Part shown: positions 20,241 through 32,110 of the stretch, in pieces
Numbering within the stretch: position 1 is the stretch's first letter
Layout of the letters: every line of letters starts with the position of its first letter
Assembly: GCA_946811695.1 (NCBI GenBank)
Contig: OX328124.1
Span: 83,084,923-83,148,922 of the forward strand
From: Gonocerus acuteangulatus
Lineage: Eukaryota > Arthropoda > Insecta > Hemiptera > Coreidae
DNA: 64,000 nt
Direction: 5' to 3'
Notes under the pieces: generated by a model
What the model was told of the DNA's origin: nothing
Seen by the model: only the letters and a program-made list of their open reading frames with translations
Databases searched by the model: none
Program-made: the position numbers and the translations under genes

Positions 20241-22560
20241 TTTGCGTTGTACATAGTTCGAAAAGAAAAAAAAGATTAATCAGCTACTAAGGGCATGTAT
20301 GGTATAATTTCATTTTAAGTTATTTTAGTATGAAAAGAAGTATGATATTTTTGTTTTGTTATGCAAAAGAATTTGTTTGTGCGGGGATTATGGTTATTAC
20401 ATTGGGTTTTTGGATCTTTCTTGCCTAGTGTAATAGCAATCATTTCCAGTAATATCCATGTTTACATAGCATGAAGGAAGTCAGATTATTGACACGTGCC
20501 CTTGAACAAATTTCAGGAACTTCTAGATGAATTTTTTATTATTTTCATACTGATTGTAAATATTTGTATGCGATAAACCAATGAAAGGTAGAATTGAGTG
20601 AAATGTAATTTACCATCTTTGATTCATTTAATTGATGATTTGTAAATATAATAGTACAAAATGATGTCAGAGAAAAATAATTTTGAATCATATTTTCTAT
20701 CCGAAAGGAAGATCCGAAAAGAAGTAGGTACGAATCCTACTTATCTTTATTAATTTAGGTTACATTTTGGTAAAATAAATTGAAAACTCTTTGTATTGTA
20801 ACCTAAATATCCACTATGTGGATGATAACTTGTTTGTATTATGCAAACAAGTATTCAAATTTTCAATATAAATTGATCATTCTGTGTTCAATCAGTCATT
20901 CTGTGCAATTTTAAAATGATTTGAATACCTTTGGGTATATTCAGTCATAAAGTGTTCAGTACTTGCTCTTTTTTAAATTACTTGGTTTATCAAAATTTTG
21001 GGGAATCTTTTTTTTTTATGATGTTCAAAAATACATATTTTGTTTTTAAATGACAAGTACTTGAACTACTAGGGGAAATTAGGGGAGGGACTTCTGAGTG
21101 GGGGGAGGGGGGTTAATACATTGGGCCCTTAATTATAATTTCATTTTTTCTTTTTATTATTTTTTTTCTTTTTCTTTTTTTTCTTTTTTTTTTCTTTTTA
21201 TAAGAAACATGTAAATTTAAATGGAATCATGCATTTTCAATAACAATGCCAAATTTATGTAAAATCCATGAGAAAATCTTAAGGCATGGTATATTAACGT
21301 ATATTTTTTCTTGAATGATTATTTGTCAAAATTTTAATAACATGAGTTCCATTTAAATAAAGGACATTTCATTATTATTTTTATTAACTTATCTAGATAT
21401 GATTTTTAGATTTTAATATATTTTTTTTCTAAAAAAAAAAAAAAAGGTTGTGAATTTTAAAAATAGATACATTGTATAATAGCCAATTTCTTTAATAATT
21501 TTATAATTTATAGAAAGGGAATTTTCTGAGACAATTCATCATTTTTATTTAAAAGCTTCTTTCTTAGAGAAGAATATTTCATTTTTAGCTAAAGGTAATC
21601 AATATTTCGTTGTTTTATTTATTGAATTGTCATAGACCTTTCTAATTGTCAGTGCTGCAATGTTCAGTTTATAATTACTATCTTGAATGTCAAAGCTTTT
21701 TTAGAAAGTTTTTCTTAATAAGAGCTTCAATATTTTTATTTTCAATGATTATATTTCGAGTGATGTCCTCTTTGAAAACATTTTATTTCTTTTTCTCTAA
21801 AGGATTCTGATAACAAATTAAACAAAACTTGTCAGTGGTTCATTAATTTTTTTACTTGCTAGCATTTTGTAATGAACTTACTGTGCCTTAATATTTTTAT
21901 ACAATTCTGTTTCTGTTGCTTGATTTCATATACCATTTTTTTTCTCTCAAAACTTTTTTTGTTTCTTTTGATGTCAAATAAATTTTTTGTCTTTCAACAT
22001 CAAATAGTATTTTGTACTTTTTCTCCTCAGTTGTTTATTTTATTGAAGAATCAAGAAAATTAGATGTATTAATTTATTTTTTTCTAATTCCCCATTATAT
22101 TTTATATTTTAAAATTATAATACCTAGAGATAGATAGAATCAGGCCCCCCCCCTAAAGCGTGAAAGCAACTCATTATAGTACCTAAGTTTAATTTTAACC
22201 TCTAAAGGAGCTATGCTTTTCTTTTACATATTAATTTAAAAAAAAAAACAAAAAACTGTTACATATCATACTAGAAGATTTTGTACTGAACTCTTTTTTT
22301 GAAAGAATTCAATTTTTTAACATTAACTGTTCGACACATTCGTCACACACTCAATATCTAATTATTTACGACTTTAGTTCCTACAGGCATTTAACTTTAT
22401 TTGACAAAGAAATGATAACTATTATATTCATGTGCTTAATATACTAATATTTTATTATTTTGATACTAAATATTTCTCAAGACTATTTAATCTAAGTACT
22501 GTACTATTATTTGAGTCCTTCACACTCTTAAGAAGAGTATGTCAATGCAGTTTGCTCTTT
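20241..22560. other. T-rich non-coding DNA, possible long 3' UTR
   Basis: About 2.3 kb of A/T-rich DNA with long T tracts and several weak poly(A)-like hexamers. I see no transposon termini, tandem arrays or coding similarity. It is the longest repeat-free stretch of the first half, which fits an extended 3' UTR or downstream flank of the helicase gene. Confidence 0.4.
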
Positions 22561-22566
22561 TAAATA

Positions 22567-22571
22567 ATAAT

Positions 22572-22622
<51 letters not shown>
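22567..22622. repeat. (TA)n microsatellite
   Basis: About 55 bp of TA repeat, 95 bp before the HINE-B start and not flanked by the HINE-A hairpin sequence. Confidence 0.9.
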
Positions 22623-22628
<6 letters not shown>

Positions 22629-22716
22629 CTAAATACATTTCGCATTCCTTCCTGGCATCTAATTTTGTGAAATCATTCACACATTCCTTTATTTTAAAAC
22701 CAGGCAGGATTACTTT

Positions 22717-22841
22717 TTTAGCACTTTCCTCCGAAGGAAAGTAGCTATTGAGGTTGGACTCATGACGGAATTTTTGAAAAATTTCTTCAAATCTTTATCG
22801 ATCCTACTTAGTAGACACCAAAAATGACCCCCGTTAAAATT

Positions 22842-22872
<31 letters not shown>

Positions 22873-23918
22873 CTGTTAACACGATAGCGGCCAGAGTTTT
22901 GGTTTTTTCGTCACGAAACTTGGTATATAGCATTCAATTAGCAAACGATTGAACGAGTTCGTTAACCACCAAAATCGGTCCACCGGAAGGGGGGGTTTAC
23001 CCCGAACCCAAAACACTAATTTGACTATGTCAGCCGTAATATTTATTATATTTCAACGAAACTTGGTATTCATAGTGGTAATATAGAGAGAAAAGTGAGA
23101 TATAAAAATGAACTAAATTGGTTCATTAGAAGGGGGGGTTTACCCCGGACCCACAATACCAATTCGCCACTACCAGCCGTGATTTTTGGTATATTTCGAC
23201 GAAACTCGGTATTTGTAGTGGTAATCCACAGGTAAATATGTGTTGTAAAAATAAACTAAATCGATTCATTAGGAGGGGGGGTTTACCCCGGACCCTCAAT
23301 ACCAATTCGCCACTACCAGCCGTGATTTTTGGTATATTTCGACGAAACTCGGTATTCGTAGTGCTAATCTACAGGTAAATATGTACTAAATCGGTTCATT
23401 AGAAGGGGGGGGGGGTTACTCCGGACCCAAATTCCTAATATACTGATACCGGTCGTAATTTCTGCTGTATTGTAACGAAACGCGGTATACGTCGTCATGG
23501 GTAACTCATGAGAAAGAAGTGTTGTAAAAATGAGCTGAATCGGTCAATCAGAAAGCGGGGGTTTAATTTGTAATATATTTCAATAGAAAAGCCCGCCAGA
23601 CGTAGGTTCACAAAGCCGCCGCAAGGAGTGCTTTCTACCACTAGAGTGACTGTATCCTGTTCCTGCCTTAGATCAAAATACGATAATATGAGGTTTTTTG
23701 TATTTATTACGTAGAGTAATAGGTACCATGTGTAAACATAACTCTGGAAGCAAATTAATAATTGATCAGTTACTCATTACAAATTTAAAAGAGAACTATT
23801 CATGTTTTTATTTTATTTATGTAGAATATTTTAAGCAAATTTGTTCTGGAAAGCAGTCTATACTACCCAAATTCTGAGGAAAGTGCTTAGTTATGCAGCT
23901 CCTGCGTGACGGCCTTTT
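22717..23918 (+). mobile_element. HINE-B copy (second Helentron-like family)
   Basis: Begins TTAGCACTTTCCTCCGAAGG with a hairpin (ACTTTCCT...AGGAAAGT), has a short TA/GT tract near 22843-22872, then four to five internal units of 130-150 bp (each with GGGGGGGTTTACCCCGGACCC and CGACGAAACTCGGTATT). It ends in GAGGAAAGTGCTTAG (23878) and GCAGCTCCTGCGTGACGGCC. The 3' GAGGAAAGTGCT is the inverse of the 5' AGCACTTTCCTC. This is the architecture of family A with unrelated sequence. No ORF. Confidence 0.82.
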
Positions 23919-24430
23919 TAAATATTGATTTTTATTTATAAAATGCCTTGGTGAAATCGAGCTCTCTCTTAATCCTTAAGGCTGCTAACGACGCCATACA
24001 TCGTCACCCCTCACACTTTGACGGCAGGTTCTCACTCTATTTGCAAGGGTCTATTATTGCCAGCTTTCCCTTCTTTTAATCTATCAGTTACTTTTTTATT
24101 AAAGCTTATTGTTAAGTTCTACAGATGTCTTGTAGATTTACTTTTGGGGATTTTCTTCTGGAATTCTTGTATTTCAAATTAGTATTTATTTAGGATTCTG
24201 TAGGTTTTTTGTCAGTTGTTTAGGATTATATTAGTTAATTGTTAGTTCATCTAGGATTAATTACTTTAGGCAATTTTTAGTATTTAGTGTCCGTTATTTT
24301 AAATTTTCATAATGGAGAAAATATGGTTTACTTCGACCGAGAAAAAAAATTGAATGTCGTCATAAACGTCAGGCTGTGAACAAATATTTTGCAGTGTTAT
24401 ACACAAATTACGTTTTTATTTTATTATTAA
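23919..24430. other. inter-element DNA
   Basis: No gene. A short phrase near 23980-24000 (AAGGCTGCTAACGACGCC) resembles the SINE/LINE tail, but target duplications are not visible. Confidence 0.35.
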
Positions 24431-25465
24431 CCCTTTCCGTACACAAAGAGCCGCAAGGAGTCTGTTCTGCTGTACGGGATACTTTTCCCACTCTCGGTCA
24501 CAGCACCTCGACTTATAGCGATCTCCTCACCGCATTAAAACTCGTCTTTTATAATTTTTTTTTTTGGTTACAATGATTATTAATTTTTATTTATGTCGAA
24601 TTAATTTGGCGTTTCAGTAATTATTTTTAAGTTGAATAACTTTGTTTAAAAATAAGTTATCAAAACATTATATTATATAGGCACAAGAAAAAAAAGAAGG
24701 TTTTTCTGTTCATCATTTGCCCTTTATTTTTTTACGGCGCATCTACAACTTGGCCATTAGCGCTGATTTGCCCTTTATTTTATGAATAATAAGCAAGGGA
24801 ATTATATACTCAATAACTATGGCAAAAAGTTACCCATCTTCCTTTTTGATCCGTGACTTTGTTCACTGGCGGAGCTAAAAACTTATTTTATGTTTATTTT
24901 TTGTACAAAACGTATTTACAAAAACAAAAGGATTATTATAAATATTTACAATTAATTTAATGAATTATTCAATTAAATACGTAATATATTAATCTTATCA
25001 ATTAAATATTACATTTATTTTTAAATGGAGGACACACAATAAAAAAAACGTTTTTTTTCTAAATTTAACCAAACACGAATATAAGATCTTAACACTTCAA
25101 GACTAATAGTGAACTAATTAGGGAAAAACAAGTTTTTGGGAATGTACAGAGGTGTAAAAAAGAACGATAATTTGAAGAGAGTTGACCGGGTAAATGGGCG
25201 AAGAAGGCAACGTGTTCTAATTCGACTAAAAACTTCATTCAAATGCCATCTAGTAATAGGCAGGAATACTAGAAGTACAAGTAACGCTAGATAGCTCTAA
25301 AGTCAAGAAATGAGAAGAGAAAGAATGCGAGATATACATCGAGCTCTCGACTGCTGTACAAGTCCACGGTACGTGGGACCCGTCTTCCTTCGACTTCTAC
25401 ACAAGTCCAAGGTATGTGGCCCCGACCGCTCTCGACTGCTGTACAAGTCCACGGTAGGGAAAGGG
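24431..25465. mobile_element. piggyBac-like element with intact TTAA sites
   Basis: The left end is TTAA (24427-24430) then CCCTTTCCGTAC. The right end is GTAGGGAAAGGG then TTAA (25466-25469). The 1,035 bp interior has no transposase. Three subterminal repeats of about 45 bp (25340-25460) share CTGTACAAGTCCACGGTA. Such subterminal repeats are usual transposase-binding sites in piggyBac elements. The element contains a 35 bp retroposed tail at 24731-24765. Confidence 0.78.
24731..24765 (-). mobile_element. 35 bp retroposed SINE/LINE tail
   Basis: Only TTTACGGCGC...GGCCATTAGCGCTG is inserted, between perfect 16 bp duplications of ATTTGCCCTTTATTTT (24715-24730 and 24766-24781). Read on the minus strand it is the hairpin tail of SINE family 1 (GCGCTAATGGCC...GCGCCGTAAA). 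It is an extremely 5'-truncated retrotransposition product. Confidence 0.85.
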
Positions 25466-25469
25466 TTAA

Positions 25470-25836
25470 AAAATTATTTCACAAGTGGAGTTTGTGTTAA
25501 AAGAAAAAGTTTTAACTCTGCGAGTGTCAGAAAAGGGCCTTTATCTTTAAGGAAGATAAAATACACCAATAGTTATTAAAATACATGGTGGAACGCGAAT
25601 AAAAATTATTCAGCAAAGGCCATTACATGACCCCTGTCACATCCTCTCGCATGTAGCACGGTAAAGTTCTTCAGACATAGCACCTATAAGGTTAATCGTG
25701 GAGTTCAAACAGATTTCTGAGTAAGCTATCAGTAACCAGGCGTACTTTTAAAACATAAATGAATAATATGATTAAATTAAGCTACTTTGTAAGATGAGGA
25801 ATTGGATTTACTTTAATAGGAAATTAATGAAATAAA
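25470..25836. other. inter-element DNA, nothing recognised
   Basis: No repeat ends or coding similarity seen between the piggyBac-like element and the next HINE remnant. Confidence 0.35.
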
Positions 25837-26235
25837 AGTCCGACTCGCAGGAACTGCATCATCTTAGTGTATTTATCCCTAGTGTCTTTCAGAATACTTG
25901 GAATAGAAACATTTAATATGTTGTTTAAATAATTCGTGAACCATTTTAACATCCCCTGCAAAAACATTTTGATGAAAAGAGAGATTTACGCGTCACAATG
26001 CACAGAAAATTGGCAGTAGCCAAGCGGAAATTACTCGCTTCCGTTACCAAATACAAACACGCTTCTCATTTACTTATTGTGTTTTAAAGGAAGAAAAATA
26101 CAACTATAAAACCAACCACCAATTAAAAAATGAGGCAAATGGAGACAAAACCCAATTCTAAAGAACAAAAACGACACTTTCAAGAACTAGGTTCAAAGAA
26201 TAATCAGCAATGCAACTACCTCTGATTTTGTTTAT
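25837..26235 (-). mobile_element. diverged HINE-A relative, 3' part
   Basis: The terminus AAAAGTCCGACTCGCAGG with ACTGCATCATCTTAGTG is intact, followed by TCCCTAGTGTC and an internal region similar to the copy at 33.4-33.8 kb (AAATTACTCGCTTCCG, CCAACCACCAATTAAAAA). The 5' end with the hairpin and TA tract is missing. The two copies form a subfamily distinct from the main HINE-A set. Confidence 0.65.
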
Positions 26236-26308
26236 TTTAATATGATTTTCATTAAAATATTTGATGCAATTTTTGTGTTTTTTCTATTAGTCAATATAAA
26301 TTATGATA

Positions 26309-26556
26309 TTGTCGATACAAATGCAAGGTATCAAATGTGTAAATCACTTTCCAGACTAAAAAACTTTTATTCATTACTTTGCTTTTGGACAGGTAAATAG
26401 TCGGCAGATTCGACCTTTTGAAAGTGGTTACTTTCCCTTTCACTGAGTGAACTTAGATTCGAGAGTTTGCCGAACATCAGTCCAACAGCAATCTGCATAG
26501 ATTGAAAATGAAAAATGCGTTTTTTCACATTTGATACTTTGCATTTGTATCAACGA
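26309..26556. mobile_element. MITE, second copy of the 10.6 kb family
   Basis: 248 bp with TIRs TTGTCGATACAAATGCAAGG / CTTTGCATTTGTATCAACGA, flanked by TA. The interior shares AGTCGGCAGATTCGACCTTT and ACTTTCCCTTT with the 10600-10851 copy, while the TIRs have diverged in parallel on both sides. Confidence 0.82.
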
Positions 26557-27239
26557 TATTACATTTACTTACACTGCTGCAAAGATCTGGCAATACATAT
26601 AGCAATAATGAAAGTAAAATATAAAATGAATAAATATTAATTTATTTATTTCATCCTTTTTCCCTTCAAGAAGACAAATCCCTGAAAATCAAAATGAAAT
26701 TTCCCTGGTTCCGAGATCTTAGAAGGCGTGTAATACTTATAAGACAGTAGAATATTTTCATTAAATATATGAATCAATTTGAAAGAAAAAAAAAGTTATA
26801 GTACAATCAACTCTCAATGAGTCTGACTTACAGATCATGTAAATGGGGAAAATGGACACAAAAATAGGAGTTAAAATCATCTACATAAATTTTACACAAA
26901 TATGGGAGGCAATTCCTTAGGCAGTCGCCAATTTCTTGGCTCTTTCTGAAATTAGAGGCCCACTAAATGGAATGTTTATTCTAGTTTCCCATAACCACTT
27001 GATCTCATAACTTTCAACATCCGTGTATTGCATTTTTTCCTAAAAGTGCGTCTTCCACGCTAATGGAGACCTTATCATTGTTCTTTAAGATTGTCGAAAG
27101 TTTACTGCATGGAATCGCTGTTAATGACCATCTGACTTCTTTCTACCACTTCGTTAATCAGTTTTAACATCTCTAATTGACAAAAGTCATTTAACTTTAG
27201 GGAAGCCATCACTAACAACCACTCAACTGAATATCCTGT
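26557..27239. other. inter-element DNA, nothing recognised
   Basis: AT-rich sequence without recognised genes or repeat termini. Confidence 0.35.
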
Positions 27240-27319
27240 CCCCCCCCCGAAAAATCATTGAATTATAAAGGACTTGTAAGAAACGATAGGGATTTGGAAA
27301 ATAATGGAAGAATAATTAG

Positions 27320-27482
27320 TTCTAGTTAGTAGTGAAAGAAGGAAGAGGAGTCATGCAAGGCGATAGTCTATCTTGTACTCATTTCCCTTTGATATCAATT
27401 ACTTGTAATCGGACAGCAGGAACACAGTGTGAACATGACTTGCCCACTCAACAAATTATAAAGGTTCTTACCCGGATTTAAC
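27320..27482 (+). pseudogene. non-LTR reverse transcriptase fragment
   Basis: One frame encodes GVMQGDSLS followed by a hydrophobic stretch, matching the RT motif G-V-x-Q-G-D-x-L-S-P-x-L-F of LINEs, and then TAGTQCEHDL before a TAA at about 27480. The related fragment at 38.4-39.7 kb is interrupted by a Helentron. No full domain remains. Confidence 0.65.
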
Positions 27483-27553
27483 GTTTACTCTCAAAATGTA
27501 TGGACCTTAATATAAAATTATAATAGATCTTAACACTACTAAATTTAAGATGC

Positions 27554-27586
27554 CTGATGATGAACTTAAAACAGGTTCCAAACGTC
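27554..27586 (+). ncRNA. decayed hammerhead-ribozyme-like motif
   Basis: CTGATGA is followed by a GAAC...GGTTC stem, then CAAAC and GTC. Three base pairs of stem I (TGC / GCA) remain. The invariant G of GAAA is C here, so self-cleavage should be lost. It lies about 70 bp after the RT fragment, but membership of the same element is not shown. Confidence 0.5.
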
Positions 27587-27655
27587 GCAAATATAAGTTA
27601 ATGGTTTAAACAATTTTGGGGAGCGACTCCTGCTAAGTTACTTCAAGAATTATAA

Positions 27656-27833
27656 ATTTTTTTTTCTTTTACCGCTCATCAACATCTGGGTCGTTAGCGC
27701 TGACATCCATGGTGAAGCGAGGAATTTTCTCAACGAGCCTTGTGATGAGAAAATTCCTGACGCCGGTGGGATTCGAACCCACCATCTCCCGCATGAGAAT
27801 CTAAGGCGTTAGCCACTAGACCAGGGGGAGACC
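27656..27833 (-). mobile_element. full-length tRNA-derived SINE (family 1)
   Basis: On the minus strand: A box TGGTCTAGTGGCTAACGCC, B box GGTTCGAATCC, a body with TCATCACAAGGC, tail with AGCGCTAACGACC and a poly(A). This is the best preserved tRNA head in the window. Target duplications are not clear. Confidence 0.85.
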
Positions 27834-28283
27834 CGCCTGTTTGTCGTTTGTATAAAGGAAGAAGGCACACATTGACAGCTAACAGGAAATTAAATAGGCC
27901 AATCTGAGGTTGGAAATGGCGATAAAGAGTTATTTAGAGGATGCTTTCTTAGAGTTTGCCTCAAAGAAGTAGAAGTCCCCTCTCAAGACCCCTATTTTCA
28001 GTTTGACCTATTTACAAAATTGTCCACGTTTATGCCTAAAATCAGCTTACTGTGGTGAATTTTACATCTAACAACTAGAGACCACAGATTCTGCTTGACA
28101 TATCGAGGGTTGACTGTAACGAAATTATGCGGCTTTGGAAATATCTTCAATGCCGAAGAGGATTATCTATTAATATTTACTGTTCTATAACACCATGGAA
28201 TTTATTAATTTTCTAAGTAATAGGCTGTCTTTGTACAAAGTAACCAACAAAGCGAATTTTGTCATTGCTGTAGAATATTAAAA
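27834..28283. other. inter-element DNA, nothing recognised
   Basis: No gene or repeat terminus recognised between the SINE and the next Helentron copy. Confidence 0.35.
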
Positions 28284-30064
28284 AAAAGTCCGATTCGCAG
28301 GAACTGCGACATCTAAGCGCGGTTCCGTTCTTATCTCTAGTGTTTATGAAGGCATAGAATAGAAACAGTTATTACTTTGTTTAGATCAATAGCGAAACAC
28401 CTATCCAAATGAAATCTCATACAAACCAGTCTTGAAAGGTCTTGATTTACAATCTTACCTGTATGGGTCAGCTATCCCTTAAGTCGGACAGAAAGGCCTC
28501 CGCACAGAGGCATTTGGAAAGCCTTGGGATCTCTCTCTTTGAACGCTACATTTTTAACAATAAATTGATCTTCTTATTTTACTTAATCTGTTTTATTGTC
28601 AAATACATTATCCGACTATAAGCAATTTAAAAATAACAAGGAATAAAACAGACAAAAAGAACCATTCGAATAAACTAAATCAATTACTTTAAAGTTTTAA
28701 GCACTTATTTCTCCGATTGACATCGCCTAATTAAAACTTTCTTTAGAACCTTTTTTGTAGAGCATTTAGTAAGCTTTCGAATGGTAACCTTCTGCTTCTC
28801 AAGATTGTCAACGGTTTTTGAGATACTAACGAAAGTATACAAAGTTACCAAAACTTTTCTTGTCTGTTAATAAAATATTTTATTCTAACCCTTTTTTTAC
28901 TCCAAACGTAACCAAAATTTCAACATATTAGTGTTGATGAAATTCGAACATGCACAAAATGTTTCAACTGAATCCCATAATTCTAAGTACCAAAATCAAA
29001 GCAAAACGTCCGTCACGCAGAAGCTGCATAACTAAGCACTTTCCTCAGAATTTTTGTAGTGTAGACAACATTACTGAATAATTTGCTGCAAATAACCTAT
29101 ATGTATAACATAAAAACGTGAATAGTTCTGCTCATTTACATTTCTTATGAGAACTGTTCAATTATTAATTTAGTAAATAATTTGCTTCCAGAGTTATGTT
29201 TATACATGATTCTGTACTACTTAATAAATACACAAAAACTTCATTTTCCGTTTTTTGATCTGACGCAGGAACAGGATACAGTCCCCGTAGTGGAAGATAG
29301 CGCTCCTCGTGGCGGCTTTGGGAACCTACGTCTGGCTGGCTAATTGTAATGAAACAGTTTAAAGTAAACCCTCCTTTCCAATAGACCGATTTACTTCATT
29401 TTTACAACACTTCTTTCTCATGAGATACCCACGACGTATACCGCGTTTCGTTACAATACAGCAGAAATTATGAGTATATTAGTACTTTAGGTCCGGTGTA
29501 AACCCCCCTCCAAATAACCCGATTTAATTTATTTTTGCAAACCATTTTTCTCTGTTGATTACCACCACGAATAACAAGTTTCGTTGAAATGTAACAAAAA
29601 TTACGGCTGGCAATGCCAAATTGGTATTGTGGGTCCGGAGTAAACCCCACCATCTAATGAACTGATTTAGTTTATTTTTACAACGTATTTCTCTCTTTAG
29701 ATCAAAATAACGAATACCGAGTTTCGTTGAAATATAACAAAAACTACGGCTGGCAGTGGCAAATTGGTATTGTGGGTCCGGAGTAAACCCCCCCTTCTAA
29801 TTAACCGATTTAGTTTATTTTTACAACGTATTTCTCTCTTTAGATCAAAATAACTAATACCGAGTTTCGTTGAAATATAACAAAAACTACGGCTGGTATG
29901 GTCAAATTAGTGTTTTGGGTCCGGGGTAAAACCCCCCTCCCGGCGGACCGATTTTGGTGGTTAAAGAACTCGTTCAATCGTTTGCTATTTGAACGCTATA
30001 TACCACGTTTCGTGAAGAAAAAACAAAAACTCTGGCCGCTATCGTGTTAACAGACATATATATA

Positions 30065-30120
<56 letters not shown>

Positions 30121-30911
30121 TTTAACGGGGGTCATTTTCGGTGCCTCCTAGGTAGGATCGATAAAGATTCGAAGAAATTTTTCAAAAATTCCGTCATGAG
30201 TGCAACCTCAATAGCTACTTTCCTTCGGAGGAAAGTACTAAAAGAACAGTTCGAATGAGCGAAATCAATTACTTTAAAGGTTTAAGCACTTATTTCTCCG
30301 ATTGACATCGCCTAATCAAAACTTTTATTAGAACCATTTTTGTAGAGCATTTAGTAAGCTTTCTAATGGTAATCTTACGTTTCGCAAGATTCTCAACCTT
30401 TTTCGAAATATTAAGGAAAGTATACAAAGTTACCAAAATTTTTTATGTCTGTTAATAAAATATTTTATTCTAACCCTTCCTTAACTCCAAACGTAACAAA
30501 AATTTCAACATATTAGTTTTAATGAAAGTAGAACATGCAGAAAATGTTTCAACTGAATCCCATGATTCTAAGTACCCAAACCAAAAACGGTATTCAAAAA
30601 CAATTTTCCAATTTTCTCGAAAACGGTTAAAGCTATCGCCTTTAAAATGATTTCATTCGTTTTCCTAGCCCAAGAAGCCTATAAAAAGAGTACGTACAAG
30701 CTTATGAACTCAAAAACGTAAGCGTTACGATTTTTTTTGCGTGAATTTCGCCCCAAACGCCATCTTTCAGTGGGCGGATTCTGCTGGTTAACGAACTAGA
30801 CCTTTCAAATTGGAAGACGGATTTTAGTACCAAATTTCATCTCAATCGGACCATTAGGGAAGCCAGAAATGAGCGAACAGACAAAAAAAAAAAATATATA
30901 TATATATATAA

Positions 30912-30990
<79 letters not shown>

Positions 30991-31127
30991 AATTTGAACC
31001 ACCGTTATTTTCGGTCTCTAGGGGTTCTGAAACGCGAAATTTTCTAGTCGGCACTTCCGGATTGTTTCATTGTATCAACCTTATAAGCGGGGTTCCTCCC
31101 TATGGGGGAGGGAGGAACCGCGCTAAA
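28284..31127 (-). mobile_element. HINE-A copy interrupted by HINE-B
   Basis: The 3' end AGTCCGATTCGCAGGAACTG starts at 28286. The internal region is broken at 29008 by a complete HINE-B and resumes at 30244 with AACAGTTCGAATGAGCG. (TA)n is at 30894-30984, and the 5' hairpin and GGAACCGCGCTAAAA close it at 31127. The rejoined junction matches the uninterrupted relative at 42001-42030. Confidence 0.85.
29009..30243 (-). mobile_element. HINE-B copy nested in HINE-A
   Basis: GTCCGTCACGCAGAAGCTGC and TAAGCACTTTCCTC at one end, four internal units with GGTCCGGAGTAAACCCCCC, a long TA tract (30055-30117), and CTTTCCTTCGGAGGAAAGTA at the other. It is non-coding. A minus-strand 61-codon stretch (29468-29653) is just a repeat unit. 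Confidence 0.82.
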
Positions 31128-31149
31128 AAAGATAGATAAATAAACAAGG

Positions 31150-31310
31150 GATCAAAACTGTTATTTTTTTATCAAAAAAGTTAAAATTTAACTGTTAAAA
31201 ATACTTTTTTTTTTATAAGTTAAAAAAGGTCAAAAATAACTGTTAAAAAGAAATTCTTTTAAAATAAAGTTCAAAAATAACTGTTAAAAAAAAGTTTTAA
31301 GAGTAAAAGT
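31150..31310. repeat. degenerate ~45 bp tandem repeat
   Basis: The phrase GTCAAAAATAACTGTTAAAAA (in pieces) recurs about four times with T or A runs between. It lies just outside the 5' end of the HINE-A copy. Confidence 0.5.
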
Positions 31311-31380
31311 TATTTAAGGAACTCCTAAAATATAGTACAAGAAAATAAAAATTAATGTAATTATTTTATTTTCTTAAATC

Positions 31381-32110
31381 ACACCTAGGTCACGCTGGCC
31401 CACTTCAGGTCCAGTCTGGTCCACTACCGGTCAGCTCCTGGCAACTTCTAGAAGCATTATTGCCCGCTCCTGGTCCACTTCCACTTAACTGTAGTTAAAT
31501 TTCTATCACACCTGGGTCACGCTGGCTCACTTCCGGTCCTCAAGGCCACTCCTGATCCTCGCTGGGACACTCCGGTTCGACCTACATCACTTTTAGTCTC
31601 TGGCACACTATCCCGTTCTTAATCTGGGTTACTTCAGGTTTACATCCAGTCCCTTTACATCACTTCAGGGACACTATGCACACTCGTGTCAAAATAGATC
31701 ACTTTCGGTGTCGATTCCAGAGGGGGTGGGCGTCTTCTGGTCACTACAATAACTTCGGGGGCAGTAAATTCCCTGGATTACTTCCGGGTGGATCTAGCAC
31801 CCCGAAGTAATTCTGGTCTCTTTAACTTTGGATGCACCCATGGATTAATTTTGGATGGTTCTCACGAGTCGTTTGAGTACTTCCAGTCTCTACTTATTAC
31901 TTTTTGGTCACAATATTCATGCTGGGTCACTTTCGGGTGGATAAAGGCAACATCTGGGCACTTCCGGTCTCTTATAATTACTCTAATGGCTCTAAATCCA
32001 TCCTTGGAGTTTTTCCGTTCGTTCAAAGTGACTTTTGACAACTTCCGGTTTCTAATAATTAAAAGAGACCAAATCCGGTCTCCCACTTGGAAGATTTGGA
32101 CCAATGCATG
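31381..32110. repeat. degenerate array of CACTTCCGGTC-like units
   Basis: About 730 bp, clearly richer in G+C than the surroundings, in which a short phrase close to TCACTTCCGGTCTCT recurs every 30-50 bp with many changes (for example GGCTCACTTCCGGTCC, GGGCACTTCCGGTCTC, GACAACTTCCGGTTTC). Open frames on both strands across it are low-complexity effects. No family recognised. Confidence 0.6.

Noticed and set aside
30805..31054. Minus-strand reading frames rich in alternating Ile-Tyr (YIYIYI), also at 36.6, 44.1, 47.7, 49.1, 56.6, 57.4 and 62.1 kb
   Set aside because: They are translations of (TA)n microsatellites in Helentron-like elements. No start context or conserved protein.
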